Positions 30,816 through 39,313 of a stretch of 64,000 nt of DNA are shown in pieces; positions within the stretch are counted from its first letter, which is position 1; every line of letters starts with the position of its first letter. The stretch is taken from NCBI RefSeq assembly GCF_001280125.1, contig NZ_LGEG01000213.1, forward strand, positions 1 through 64,000, read 5' to 3'. Source of the stretch: Streptomyces sp. NRRL F-6492 (GTDB lineage Bacteria; Actinomycetota; Actinomycetes; Streptomycetales; Streptomycetaceae). The notes beneath the pieces are model-generated. The model was not told the origin of the DNA and made no database searches. It worked only from the letters and a program-made list of their open reading frames with translations. The position numbers and the translations under genes are program-made.

Positions 30816-32795
30816 TCAGCCGTCCGCCTCGATCTCGGCCCACACCGTCTTGCCCTCGGCCGTGTAGCGGGTGCCCCAGTTCTCCGCGAGGGTGGCGCAG
30901 ATGAGCAGTCCGCGGCCGCCCTCGTCGACGGCCTTGGCGTGGCGCAGGTGGGGGGCGGCCTGGCCGGCGTCGCTGATCTCGCAGATCAGCGTGGTGGAGT
31001 CGGTGAGGAGCCGCAGGGTGATCGGGGCGGCGCCGTAGCGGATGGCGTTGGTGACGAGTTCGCTGACGACGAGCGTCGCCGTGAACGGGTCGGCGGGGTG
31101 GTTCCAGTCGCGGAGCTGTTCCTCGACGTGCCCGCGCGCGATGCCGACGGCGGAGAAGTCGAAGGGGACGCTCCACTCGGCCAGTTCGTTCGGCGTCAGG
31201 TACCGGGTGCGGACGAGGAGCAGGACGCGGTCGGGGGCGAGGAGCCGGGCGACGTCGTCCGCCATCGCCTCCGGGGAACGCCCCGGGTGCGCGAGGGCGT
31301 TCACCAGGTCCTCGGTCCGCGTGTCGCCCCGGCCCGGCGCCATGCAGAGGGTGCTGCCCTCGGGGAGGACCAGCGAGGCGCAGGCGAAGGGCGGACCCTC
31401 CGCGCCGAGGAGCGGGCCGTCGTCGACCGGCCGGGTCTCGACCGATCCGTCGGGGCGGACGACGGCGAACAGCGAGGTGCCGGCGCGGGCGATGTCGAGC
31501 CGTCCGCCGACCGGGTCGTGGACGGCGACCGTGCAGCTCGCCGTCGCGCCGTCTCCGCCGGGTCCGCTCTCCTGCTCCCCGGCGAGCCGGAGGGTCGTGG
31601 CGTGGAGGCGGGCGAGCAGTTCGTGCGGGTCGAGGTCGAGGGTGGTCAGGCTGTAGACGGCGGTCCGCAGCCGGCTCATGGTGGCGACGGCGCTGAGCCC
31701 GGCGCGGTCGACCTGGCCGACGACGAGCGCCACCCGGGCACCCGACAGGGGGATGACGTCGTACCAGGAGCCGACGCCGCTGCCGTCGGGCTGGTTGCGC
31801 CGGGCGACGTCGACGGCCTTCTGGGTGGCCTCCTCCTGGCGCAGCGGCCAGCTCTGGAGCGCCGTCATGACGATGTGCTCGCGGGTGAACCGCAGGGCGT
31901 TCTCCAGACAGGTGGCCGTGCGGGTGGCGATGCCCTCGGCCAGTTCGAGGTCGTCCTCCTCGTACGGCGCGGCCCCTTCCGCGCGCTGGAAGACGACGGC
32001 CCCGAAGACCTGTCCCCGGACGAGGAGCGGGGCCACGAGCCGGGTGCCGCCGGGGGCGCCCTCCTCGGGGGGAGACAGGCGGGGTTCGGTCGGCAGCACC
32101 TCTCCGAAGATCCCGGGGAGCAGGAGGGCGCCGGCCGTCGGGACGCGGGGGCCGGTCTCCGGCCCGCCGGTCGCGGTGCAGCGCAGCAGGGGGGCCGGGT
32201 CGTGGGACCGGAGGCCGGGCTCCCTCCCCCGCAGTACGGCGTCGGTGAGGGCGACGACCACCGAGTCGGCGAACCGCGGCACCGCGACGTCGACCAGTTC
32301 CCGGGCCGTGCGCTCCACGTCCAGGCTGGAGCCGATCCGTTCGTGGGCGTCGTGCAGCAACCGGAGGCGGGCCTGTGCCCGTTCGCGTGCGGTGACGTCC
32401 GTGCTGGTGACGACCACGCCCAGGACCCCTCCCCGGTCGTCCAGGAGACGGTGGGTGGAGAGGGAGAAGACGTACTCGCTGCGCGGGTCGGTGAACGGGT
32501 GTCCCCTGACGAGGTGGTCGAGCCTCGGGCGGCCGGTGGTGAGGACCTCCCGCAGGATCTCCTCGTCGACGTCCACCCCGAGGGGGGCGTACGCCTCCCT
32601 GGCGGGCAGGCCGACGATCCGCTCGGCCGGGAGGCCGCGGACGCCGACGGCGACCGTGTTGACGCGGACGACGCGCAGCTCCGTGTCGAGGACGTGGAGA
32701 CCGATGTCGGACTGGGTGAAGATGGCGTCCAGGACCGCCTCGTCCCACTGGTCCGGGGTGCCGGGACGGGCGGGCCGTCCGGGGTCCGCGTTCAC
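30816..32795 (-). CDS. PAS-GAF-SpoIIE(degenerate)-HATPase regulator
   Basis: 659 residues: PAS (about 15-130, IGLHVLDTELRVVRVN), GAF (about 140-320), a SpoIIE/PP2C-like domain (about 330-520) and a C-terminal RsbW-like ATPase (about 535-659) with VVSELVTNAIRYG, EISDAGQAAPHLR and GGRGLLICATLAENWG. The phosphatase part keeps the fold but not the chemistry. The GGDWYD motif is GVGSWYD, the GDVxGHG motif is VGQVDRAG, and the TDG motif is MAPGRGD. This predicts a catalytically dead PP2C domain coupled to an intact anti-sigma kinase-like domain, perhaps a sensor that controls a sigma factor by binding. The ATG precedes a conserved-looking PAS. It lies 33 bases downstream of the oleate hydratase stop codon's partner gene on the same strand, so read-through from that gene is possible. 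Confidence 0.85.
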   Translation of the reverse strand: MNADPGRPARPGTPDQWDEAVLDAIFTQSDIGLHVLDTELRVVRVNTVAVGVRGLPAERIVGLPAREAYAPLGVDVDEEILREVLTTGRPRLDHLVRGHPFTDPRSEYVFSLSTHRLLDDRGGVLGVVVTSTDVTARERAQARLRLLHDAHERIGSSLDVERTARELVDVAVPRFADSVVVALTDAVLRGREPGLRSHDPAPLLRCTATGGPETGPRVPTAGALLLPGIFGEVLPTEPRLSPPEEGAPGGTRLVAPLLVRGQVFGAVVFQRAEGAAPYEEDDLELAEGIATRTATCLENALRFTREHIVMTALQSWPLRQEEATQKAVDVARRNQPDGSGVGSWYDVIPLSGARVALVVGQVDRAGLSAVATMSRLRTAVYSLTTLDLDPHELLARLHATTLRLAGEQESGPGGDGATASCTVAVHDPVGGRLDIARAGTSLFAVVRPDGSVETRPVDDGPLLGAEGPPFACASLVLPEGSTLCMAPGRGDTRTEDLVNALAHPGRSPEAMADDVARLLAPDRVLLLVRTRYLTPNELAEWSVPFDFSAVGIARGHVEEQLRDWNHPADPFTATLVVSELVTNAIRYGAAPITLRLLTDSTTLICEISDAGQAAPHLRHAKAVDEGGRGLLICATLAENWGTRYTAEGKTVWAEIEADG

Positions 32796-32828
32796 GCGTC
32801 CCTCCTCCGTGTCGGTCCGGGGCGCACG

Positions 32829-34421
32829 TCAGGCCAGGACGGTTCGCAGCGCGGACCAGGCGACCTTCGGGTCGGAGAGGCCGTGGTACATCGGGGGGAT
32901 CTCCCTGTCTACGTCGAAGTGGTGGTGGACGGCGAGCATGGCGGAGCGGACCGCGTACTCGGCGGTGGAGACGACGTCCTCGGGGATCTCGACGAACTGG
33001 CCGAGGAAGGCGAAGTTCCGTGCGCCGTCCGGGACGACGAGGGGGCGGTCGGAGGGGGCGCGGCGCTGGAACTGGGCGTCGGCGTAGGGCATCCGGACGG
33101 TGGTGACCCGGGTGGTCTCCCGGACCTCGTCGGCGATGTCGTCGAAGCCGAGGTGGCCGAGGAGTTCGTCGAGGACCTCGGCGCCGGTGCAGTCGTCCAT
33201 CCTCTTCGGCACGTGGTCGCCGGGGACGTCGCCGGACAGCGCGTACCCCCACAGCGTGTACGTGTCCTCCGCCTGGTCGCGGAAGTGGGGCTGGGCCGGC
33301 ACCACGACCGAGAGGAGCCAGCGGGAGTCCTTCCAGGTCATCAGGGCGCCCTCGCCGGGGGCGTTGCCGGTGTACTCCTGGATGCGGTCCAGGAGGGTCC
33401 GGCCGGTCGTGGTGAGGGTGAAGGACTCGCCCCTGGTCTCGTCGATGTTCCCGCAGAAGGCGGTGGGGCGTCCGAAGTCGGGGGCGTTCTTGGCGATCGA
33501 CTCCCACAGGCGCCAGGAGCCGTCCCGCTTGTCGCGGACCAGTTCGGGGACGGTGGTGCCGTCGCCGTAGGTGGTGTCGGCGGTGGTCGAGCCGAGGGTG
33601 AGGAAGGCGTAGTCGTCCTCGCCCAGTTCGATCGTCCCGGCCTCCGCGCCGCCGCGCCGCAGGTGCAGGCGGGAGAGGCGGCGGGCGGCGGGCCCGGAGA
33701 AGTCGGCGTCGGCGACGGTGACCCCGAAGTCGGTGCGCACGCCCCGGGCGGTGAGCCACTCCTGGAGGGGGCGGACGACGGAGTCGTACGGGTTGTACCT
33801 GCTGCGCCGGACCCCGGACAGGGTGGGGAGGCGGTCGAACTCCTGGACGAAGGCGAGGAGGTACCGCTTGAGCTCGACGGCCGAGTGCCAGGCCTGGAAG
33901 GCGAAGGTCGTGCGCCACAGGCACCAGAAGTGGGTGGTGAAGAAGTGCGGCTGGAAGAAGTCGTCGATGCTCCGGGCCCCGATCAGCCGCTCGGGCAGGG
34001 CGAGCAGCCGGGTCATGTCGGCGCGGTCGCGGGCGTCGAGGCCGAGCCGCGAGGCGTCGGCGATCGTGCGGTCGCCGTTGATGAGCCGGGCCCTGGCGTA
34101 CGTGGGGTGCTCGACGGAGAAGGCGCGCGTCTCCTGCCGGACGGAGACCGCCGGGTCGTCCAGGGTCGGGATCGTCTCCAGGAGGTTCCACAGGCACACG
34201 GAGTGCTCGTCGTCGAACATCCGGACGCCCCGGGTGACGTGTCCGCCGTCGCGCGTCGGGGCGGGGGCGCCGTCCAGCGAGCCGCCCGCGACCGGCAGCT
34301 GCTCCAGGACGCGCACGTTCTCGCCGGGCACGCCCGCGTCCCGGACGAGGAAGGCGGCCGCGGCGAGCGAGGCGATGCCGCCGCCGACCAGGTGGACCTT
34401 GGAGTTCTTCGTTGCCGGCAC
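32829..34421 (-). CDS. Oleate hydratase (FAD-dependent fatty acid hydratase)
   Basis: 530 residues of the MCRA/oleate-hydratase family, which adds water to the cis-9 double bond of unsaturated fatty acids to give 10-hydroxy acids. It shows the dinucleotide-binding VHLVGGGIASLAAAAFLVRD at residues 9-28, HVTRGVRMFDDEHSVCLWN, the family-typical FFQPHFFTTHFWCLWRT with FAFQAWHSAVELKRY, LTLGSTTADTTYGDG, and YAEYAVRSAM-like C-terminal FVEIPEDVVSTAEYAVRSAM. The GTG start is seven bases after GGAGGT. Proposed roles of the family are detoxification of antimicrobial unsaturated fatty acids and modification of host or environmental lipids. A terminator separates it from the upstream GH16 gene. Confidence 0.92.
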   Translation of the reverse strand: MPATKNSKVHLVGGGIASLAAAAFLVRDAGVPGENVRVLEQLPVAGGSLDGAPAPTRDGGHVTRGVRMFDDEHSVCLWNLLETIPTLDDPAVSVRQETRAFSVEHPTYARARLINGDRTIADASRLGLDARDRADMTRLLALPERLIGARSIDDFFQPHFFTTHFWCLWRTTFAFQAWHSAVELKRYLLAFVQEFDRLPTLSGVRRSRYNPYDSVVRPLQEWLTARGVRTDFGVTVADADFSGPAARRLSRLHLRRGGAEAGTIELGEDDYAFLTLGSTTADTTYGDGTTVPELVRDKRDGSWRLWESIAKNAPDFGRPTAFCGNIDETRGESFTLTTTGRTLLDRIQEYTGNAPGEGALMTWKDSRWLLSVVVPAQPHFRDQAEDTYTLWGYALSGDVPGDHVPKRMDDCTGAEVLDELLGHLGFDDIADEVRETTRVTTVRMPYADAQFQRRAPSDRPLVVPDGARNFAFLGQFVEIPEDVVSTAEYAVRSAMLAVHHHFDVDREIPPMYHGLSDPKVAWSALRTVLA

Positions 34422-34550
34422 GGACTGACCTCCGGTCTCGGTGGACGGACGCGGCGCGGGCGGTCGCGCGGGCGCGGCCCCGGTGTCGACCCTCCCGCGG
34501 GGTGGTGGGGCGGGCGAGACGGAAGGGGCCGTACGGGTGAGGACGTCCTC

Positions 34551-34578
34551 GCCCCGCCGCACGCGCGTGCGGCGGGGC
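34551..34578 (-). terminator. Terminator of the sugar-ABC/GH20/GH16 operon
   Basis: A perfect 28-base palindrome with arms GCCCCGCCGCACGC and GCGTGCGGCGGGGC, 20 bases past the GH16 stop. It is self-complementary to the centre, so the loop must be formed by opening the central base pairs. Confidence 0.75.
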
Positions 34579-34597
34579 GGGGACGGGGGCGTACCGG

Positions 34598-36025
34598 TTA
34601 CGACGCGGGGACGGTGTCCACGAAGGCGGTGCCCGCCGAGCGGTAGGCGGCGACCTTGGCGGCCACCTGGGCCGGGGTCAGGACCTGGTCCTTGACGTGC
34701 AGGACGTAGTCGACCTTCTGGTCGTAGGAGCGCGGCGTCGTGGAGGTCTGGCCCGCCAGGTCGATCAGCCACTGGTTGAAGTTGATCGACATCGGGCGCT
34801 CGGGCAGGTAGCGGGCGTCGTGCCGGCCGAACTCCTGGCCGTCGACGTAGTAGACGATGGTGTTGGCGTCGATGGTCAGGACGAGGTCGTGCCAGCCCGC
34901 GTAGCTCGCCCGGACCTCGGAGTGCTGGTTGACGGCCTCCCAGGGGTCGGGCCGGTAGGTCTCCCACGAGGTGGTGTAGAGGATGTTGCCGGGCTCGCCC
35001 CAGCCGCCGTTGGGCAGGTACTCGAAGTCGTACTCGGCGTAGTCGTCGGCCATCGGGGCCTTGAGGTCGTTGATGGTGAAGAAGGTCTGGACGACCCGGT
35101 CGCCGTCGGGGCCCGACACCGGGGCGTCGGAGAAGCGGACCCGGGCCGCGTAGGTGCCGTTCTTGAACTTCGTCGCCTTCGTCAGGACCTCGGTGTGCCG
35201 GGTGGACTCGCCGGTCCCGGCGGTGGAGGACCGCAGGTTCATGATCGAGTTCGTGCCCTCCTTGGCGAAGGTGACGTTCTCGGGGGCCCAGGTGGCGCCG
35301 GGCACGCCGGGGCCGCCGGAGTTGGAGCGGACGCTCCAGCCGTGCGAGTTGATCGCCGGGTCGGTGTGCCCGGTGTAGTCGAAGTCGTCGAAGAGGGCGG
35401 CCCCGGTGGGCGGCGGGGTGGTCGGGTCGGTCGGCGTGGGCGTCGGGGTGGGGTCGTTGCCGGCCGGGGCGGTGCCCCAGACCGGGACGCCGCCGACGGT
35501 GGCGGTGACCTTGGCCCAGTTGGCGTAGGCGGTCTGCGCCGGGCCGAAGGAGTAGTCGTCGCCCTGGTTCAGCGGCTGCCAGTTGGAGCGGTGGAAGCGC
35601 AGCTGCATGTCGCCGGTGTCCGCGCCGGGGGCGAGGGTGCCGGCGCCCGCGGTGAAGCCGACCTCCAGGTAGCGGTCGGCGGTCGCGGTGGGGTGGGCCA
35701 GGGTGCCGAAGGTGCCGGTGATGTTCGCGCAGCCCTTCACGGCCCAGGAGCAGGCGTAGGTGTACGAGGCTCCCGCGTCGGCCTTGAAGTAGTAGCGCAC
35801 CTTGACCTGGCTCAGCGGCACGCCGGTCGTCCCGGTGTTGACCACCTTGAGCCAGGGCTCGACCTGGTCGCTGCCGGTGGCGCTCTGGCGGTACTGGACG
35901 GTGACGGCCTCGCCGGCGGCGGCCGCCGGGAGGACGGTGAGGGCGGTGGCGCCGAGCCCGGTCACCGCGGCGACGGCGAGCGCGGCACGGAGGCGCGTGG
36001 TGCGCGTCCTGGTCTGGTCGCTCAT
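34598..36025 (-). CDS. Secreted CBM3-GH16 family glycosidase
   Basis: 475 residues. A Sec signal peptide (basic TRTRTTRLR, hydrophobic core, AAAAG cleavage region at about 37) leads into a family-3 carbohydrate-binding module (about 38-185: VKVRYYFKADAG, EVGFTAGAGTLAPGADTGD, RFHRSNWQPLNQGDDYSF). A Pro/Thr linker precedes a GH16-like catalytic domain (about 215-475). The GH16 catalytic strand reads EYDFEYL with E331, D333 and E335 in the E-x-D-x-E arrangement. A role in cleaving beta-glucan or another beta-linked polysaccharide outside the cell is expected; specificity within GH16 is not readable. The ATG follows AGGAGAGG and begins 13 bases after the GH20 stop, the last gene of this operon. 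Confidence 0.85.
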   Translation of the reverse strand: MSDQTRTRTTRLRAALAVAAVTGLGATALTVLPAAAAGEAVTVQYRQSATGSDQVEPWLKVVNTGTTGVPLSQVKVRYYFKADAGASYTYACSWAVKGCANITGTFGTLAHPTATADRYLEVGFTAGAGTLAPGADTGDMQLRFHRSNWQPLNQGDDYSFGPAQTAYANWAKVTATVGGVPVWGTAPAGNDPTPTPTPTDPTTPPPTGAALFDDFDYTGHTDPAINSHGWSVRSNSGGPGVPGATWAPENVTFAKEGTNSIMNLRSSTAGTGESTRHTEVLTKATKFKNGTYAARVRFSDAPVSGPDGDRVVQTFFTINDLKAPMADDYAEYDFEYLPNGGWGEPGNILYTTSWETYRPDPWEAVNQHSEVRASYAGWHDLVLTIDANTIVYYVDGQEFGRHDARYLPERPMSINFNQWLIDLAGQTSTTPRSYDQKVDYVLHVKDQVLTPAQVAAKVAAYRSAGTAFVDTVPAS

Positions 36026-36038
36026 GGGGTTCCTCTCC

Positions 36039-37535
36039 TCAGAGGTGGGGGACGGGGGTTGCGGTGGAGAGACGGCGCGGCACCCCGAGGGCGTCGAGCC
36101 GGGTCCTGTGGTGGCGCAGGCGCTCCTGGAAGCCGGTCCAGTCGTGGCGGCCGGTCCAGACGACCTCCGCGAGGGCGCAGAGCCGGGGGAAGGTGAGGTA
36201 CTCGGCGTGCGCGGCGGTGGGGACGTACTCGGTCCACAGCTGGACCTGGGAGCCGAGGACCCGGGCGGCCTCCTCGGGGCTCCAGTCGGCCGGGGCCGGG
36301 TCGTTGCCGTGGACGGTCCGCAGGTCGACGACCTCGCCGGCCTGGCCGGGCGGCTCGGCGGGGCTGGCGGACTGGGGGTAGTCGAGGTAGGTGGTGCGGT
36401 GGGGCGCCATGACGACCTGGTGGCCGCGGCGGACGGCGGTGCGGCCGTGGTCGGAGTCGCGCCAGGGCATGACGGTGAAGTACGGGGGCAGGTCGGCGCC
36501 GTTCTCGGTCCAGCTGAGCGGCCGGCGGCCGGCCCGCAGGAGGTGGCTCCCGACCTGCTCCATGAACCAGCCGTGCAGGGCGTCGGGTCCGGGGAGGCCC
36601 TCCTCGGCGACCCGCCGGAGCGCGTCCGGGGAGGTGTGCCACTCGGTGGTGGGGCACTCCTCGCCGCCGATGTGGACGTACGGGGAGGGGAAGACGTCCA
36701 TCACCTCGTCCAGGACCGTGCGGCAGAAGTCCAGGGCCGTGTCGTGGACGCCGAGGATGGTGTCGCACACGCCCCACCGGTCCCACACGTCGTAGCTGCG
36801 GCCCGGGGTGTTGCCGAGCTCGGGGTGGGCGGCGAGGGCGGCGCGGACGTGGCCGGGCATCTCGATCTCGGGCACGACGGTGATGCCGCGCTCCGCCGCG
36901 TACGCGACCAGACCGGTGAGTTCGGCGCGGGTGTAGGCGCCGCCGTGGGGCGCTCCGCCGATCTCGGTGAGGCGGGGCAGGGCGGCGACCGGCATGCGCC
37001 AGCCCTGGTCGTCGGTGAGGTGGAGGTGGAGGACGTTGAGCTTGTGGAGGGCGAGGAGGTCGACGTACCGGCGCAGGTAGGAGACGGGGCGGAAGCGGCG
37101 GGCGACGTCGAGCATGGAGCCGCGCCAGGGGAAGCGGGGGGTGTCGGTGATCTGCACGCAGGGCACGGTCCACGCGACGCCGCCGACGGGTTCTCCGGCG
37201 AGCGCTTCGACGGGCAGGAGCTGGCGGAGCGTCTGGACGCCGGCGAGGAGGCCCTGGGGGCGGGCGGCCCGGAGCAGGACGCCCTCGGCGCCGACGGTGA
37301 GGCCGTAGCCCTCCTCGCCGAGGCCGGTGAGGGCGGGGTCGAGGGCCAGGACGACGGCGCCGTCCGGGCGGGCGGGCAGCGGCAGGCCGGTGGCCGGGCC
37401 GAGCAGGGTGCGCAGCAGCCGGGCGGCGCCCTCGGCGCCGGGGGTGACCCTGAGCGCGGTCGCGGCGTCGAAGGTGAAGCGGCCGGGCAGCGGCGAGAGG
37501 TGGGTGGGTTCGGGGACGAGACGGGGCGGGGGCAT
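36039..37535 (-). CDS. GH20 beta-N-acetylhexosaminidase, intracellular, with GGEE catalytic motif
   Basis: 498 residues of the GH20 family: an N-terminal alpha/beta domain, then the TIM barrel with WRGSMLDVARRF, LHLTDDQGWRMPV, VPEIEMPGHVRAAL, the catalytic motif HIGGEECPTTEW (E292-E293), and WTENGADLPPYF with MPWRD towards the end. In most GH20 enzymes the pair is Asp-Glu; here the residue that orients the acetamido group is Glu. No signal peptide is seen, so it probably acts on oligosaccharides imported by the ABC transporter encoded upstream, releasing GlcNAc or a related sugar. Its start is nine bases after the permease stop and lacks a good ribosome site, suggesting coupling. Confidence 0.9.
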   Translation of the reverse strand: MPPPRLVPEPTHLSPLPGRFTFDAATALRVTPGAEGAARLLRTLLGPATGLPLPARPDGAVVLALDPALTGLGEEGYGLTVGAEGVLLRAARPQGLLAGVQTLRQLLPVEALAGEPVGGVAWTVPCVQITDTPRFPWRGSMLDVARRFRPVSYLRRYVDLLALHKLNVLHLHLTDDQGWRMPVAALPRLTEIGGAPHGGAYTRAELTGLVAYAAERGITVVPEIEMPGHVRAALAAHPELGNTPGRSYDVWDRWGVCDTILGVHDTALDFCRTVLDEVMDVFPSPYVHIGGEECPTTEWHTSPDALRRVAEEGLPGPDALHGWFMEQVGSHLLRAGRRPLSWTENGADLPPYFTVMPWRDSDHGRTAVRRGHQVVMAPHRTTYLDYPQSASPAEPPGQAGEVVDLRTVHGNDPAPADWSPEEAARVLGSQVQLWTEYVPTAAHAEYLTFPRLCALAEVVWTGRHDWTGFQERLRHHRTRLDALGVPRRLSTATPVPHL

Positions 37536-37544
37536 CGCGGTGCG

Positions 37545-38417
37545 TTATCCCTTCACGGCTCCGCCGGTCATTCCGGCGGCGACCCGGCCCTGCAGGACCA
37601 GGAAGAGGACGAGGACGGGCAGGGCGAAGAGCGTGGAGGCGGCCATGGTGGCGCCCCAGTCGGTGCCGAAGACGTTGGAGAAGGAGGAGAGCCACACGGG
37701 CAGGGTGCGGTCGTCCTGGTTCTTGATGATGAGCATGTTGGCGAAGGCGAACTCGTTCCAGGCGGTGATGAATCCGAAGAGCGAGGTCGCGAGGAGGCCG
37801 GGGGCGAGCAGCGGGAGGGTCACCCGGCGGAAGGCGGCGGCCCGGGTGCAGCCGTCGACCTGCGCGGCCTCCTCCAGCTCGGCCGGGACGGCGGCCAGGA
37901 AGGAGCGGAGGGTGACGACGGTGAAGGGCAGGGTGATCATGAAGTAGATCAGGCTGAGGGTCACGAGCCGGTCGAGCAGGCCGGCGTCCCGGGCGATGAC
38001 GTACATCGGGATCAGCAGCGCCTCCCAGGGGGCCATCTGGGCGATGAACACCATGAGGAGGAAGGCGCGTCGGCCGCGCCAGCGCATCCGGGCGACGGCG
38101 AAGGCGGCGGCGAGGGCCACGACCAGGGCGAGCAGGACGCAACCGGCGGTCACGAGGAGGCTGTTGCGCCAGAAGATCCAGAAGCCGTCCGCCGCGACGG
38201 CGTGTTCGAAGTGCTCCAGGGTGACGGAGACGGGCAGGAAGCCGGGGGTCTCGGACTGGATGTCGCGGGTGGGCCGGAAGGCGGTGAGGACCATCCAGTA
38301 CACCGGGAAGACGGCCAGGAGGAAGACGATCACGGCGGCGGTGTTCAGGGGGAGCCGCCGCAGGGCGCGCGGGGCCGCCGGCCGGTGTCCCCCCGGAGCG
38401 GGGCGTGCGGGGGTCAC
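37545..38417 (-). CDS. Carbohydrate ABC transporter permease (MalG-type)
   Basis: 290 residues, six predicted helices, with the EAA-loop sequence ELEEAAQVDGCTRAAAFRRV that docks to the ATPase and the typical MalG start of a short proline/arginine N-terminus before the first helix (NTAAVIVFLLAVFPVYWMVL). The GTG start overlaps the stop of the other permease (GTGA), so the two are translationally coupled. No ATPase gene is in the operon; a shared MsiK-type ATPase encoded elsewhere is usual for Streptomyces sugar transporters. Confidence 0.9.
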   Translation of the reverse strand: MTPARPAPGGHRPAAPRALRRLPLNTAAVIVFLLAVFPVYWMVLTAFRPTRDIQSETPGFLPVSVTLEHFEHAVAADGFWIFWRNSLLVTAGCVLLALVVALAAAFAVARMRWRGRRAFLLMVFIAQMAPWEALLIPMYVIARDAGLLDRLVTLSLIYFMITLPFTVVTLRSFLAAVPAELEEAAQVDGCTRAAAFRRVTLPLLAPGLLATSLFGFITAWNEFAFANMLIIKNQDDRTLPVWLSSFSNVFGTDWGATMAASTLFALPVLVLFLVLQGRVAAGMTGGAVKG

Positions 38418-39313
38418 CGGTCGGCCTCCTGTCGGAGCAGCTGGCGGAAGTAGGCGATCAGGACGGTCACGAGGATGAGGACGGTGAGGGTGGAGACGGC
38501 CGCCCCGAGGTCGTAGCGGTGCAGGGACTGCGCCACCCGGTAGGCGTAGACCGGCAGGGTGGTCGTCGCCTCGCCGGGGCCACCCTTGGTGACGGCCCAG
38601 ATCTGGGCGAAGCAGCGGAAGACCCAGATGACTTCGAGGCAGAGGACCAGGCCGAAGACCGGCCGCAGGATGGGCAGGGTGACCGAGCGGAAGATCCGTC
38701 CGGCGCCGGCCCCGTCGAGCCGGGCCGACTCGTACAGCTCGGCGGGGACGGTCAGGAGCGCCGAGTGCAGGGTGATGGCGACGAAGGGGACCGACTGCCA
38801 GACCACGAGCAGGACCAGGACGGTGAAGGCGGCGGGGCCGTCGGCCAGCCACGAGTAGCCCTCGAAGGACTCGAACCCGAGCCGGACGAGCACCCAGTTG
38901 ACCACGCCCAGGCGGGAGGCGAAGAGCCACTGGAAGACGGTCGTGGTGGCGATGACCGGGCTGGCCCAGGCGAGGACGAGGCCGCTGGTCACCAGGATCC
39001 GCATGAGCCGGCCGAGCCGCTGCATCATCAGGGCGACCAGGGTGCCGATCACCATGATCAGGACGACGTTGACCAGGGTCCACCAGAGGGTGCGCCGAAC
39101 GACCTCCCAGAACACGGGGTCGGCCAGGACGGTCCGGTAGTTGTCGAGCCCCGTGAACCCGGCGCCGCCGCGGATGAGTTCCCCCATGCCGTACTCCTGG
39201 AAGGAGATCAGCAGGTTGCGGACGAGGGGGTAGCCGAGGAGGAGCGCTCCGCCGAGGACGGTCGGGGCGACGAGGAGGTAGGGCCACAGGGCCGGCCCGC
39301 GGGGGCGTCTCAC
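38414..39313 (-). CDS. Carbohydrate ABC transporter permease (MalF-type)
   Basis: 299 residues, six helices: PYLLVAPTVLGGALLLGYPL, FQEYGMGELIRGGAGFTGLDNY and the EAA loop ELYESARLDGAGAGRIFRSV. It pairs with the MalG-type permease encoded immediately downstream. The GTG start overlaps the stop of the binding-protein gene (GTGA). Confidence 0.9.
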   Translation of the reverse strand: MRRPRGPALWPYLLVAPTVLGGALLLGYPLVRNLLISFQEYGMGELIRGGAGFTGLDNYRTVLADPVFWEVVRRTLWWTLVNVVLIMVIGTLVALMMQRLGRLMRILVTSGLVLAWASPVIATTTVFQWLFASRLGVVNWVLVRLGFESFEGYSWLADGPAAFTVLVLLVVWQSVPFVAITLHSALLTVPAELYESARLDGAGAGRIFRSVTLPILRPVFGLVLCLEVIWVFRCFAQIWAVTKGGPGEATTTLPVYAYRVAQSLHRYDLGAAVSTLTVLILVTVLIAYFRQLLRQEADR

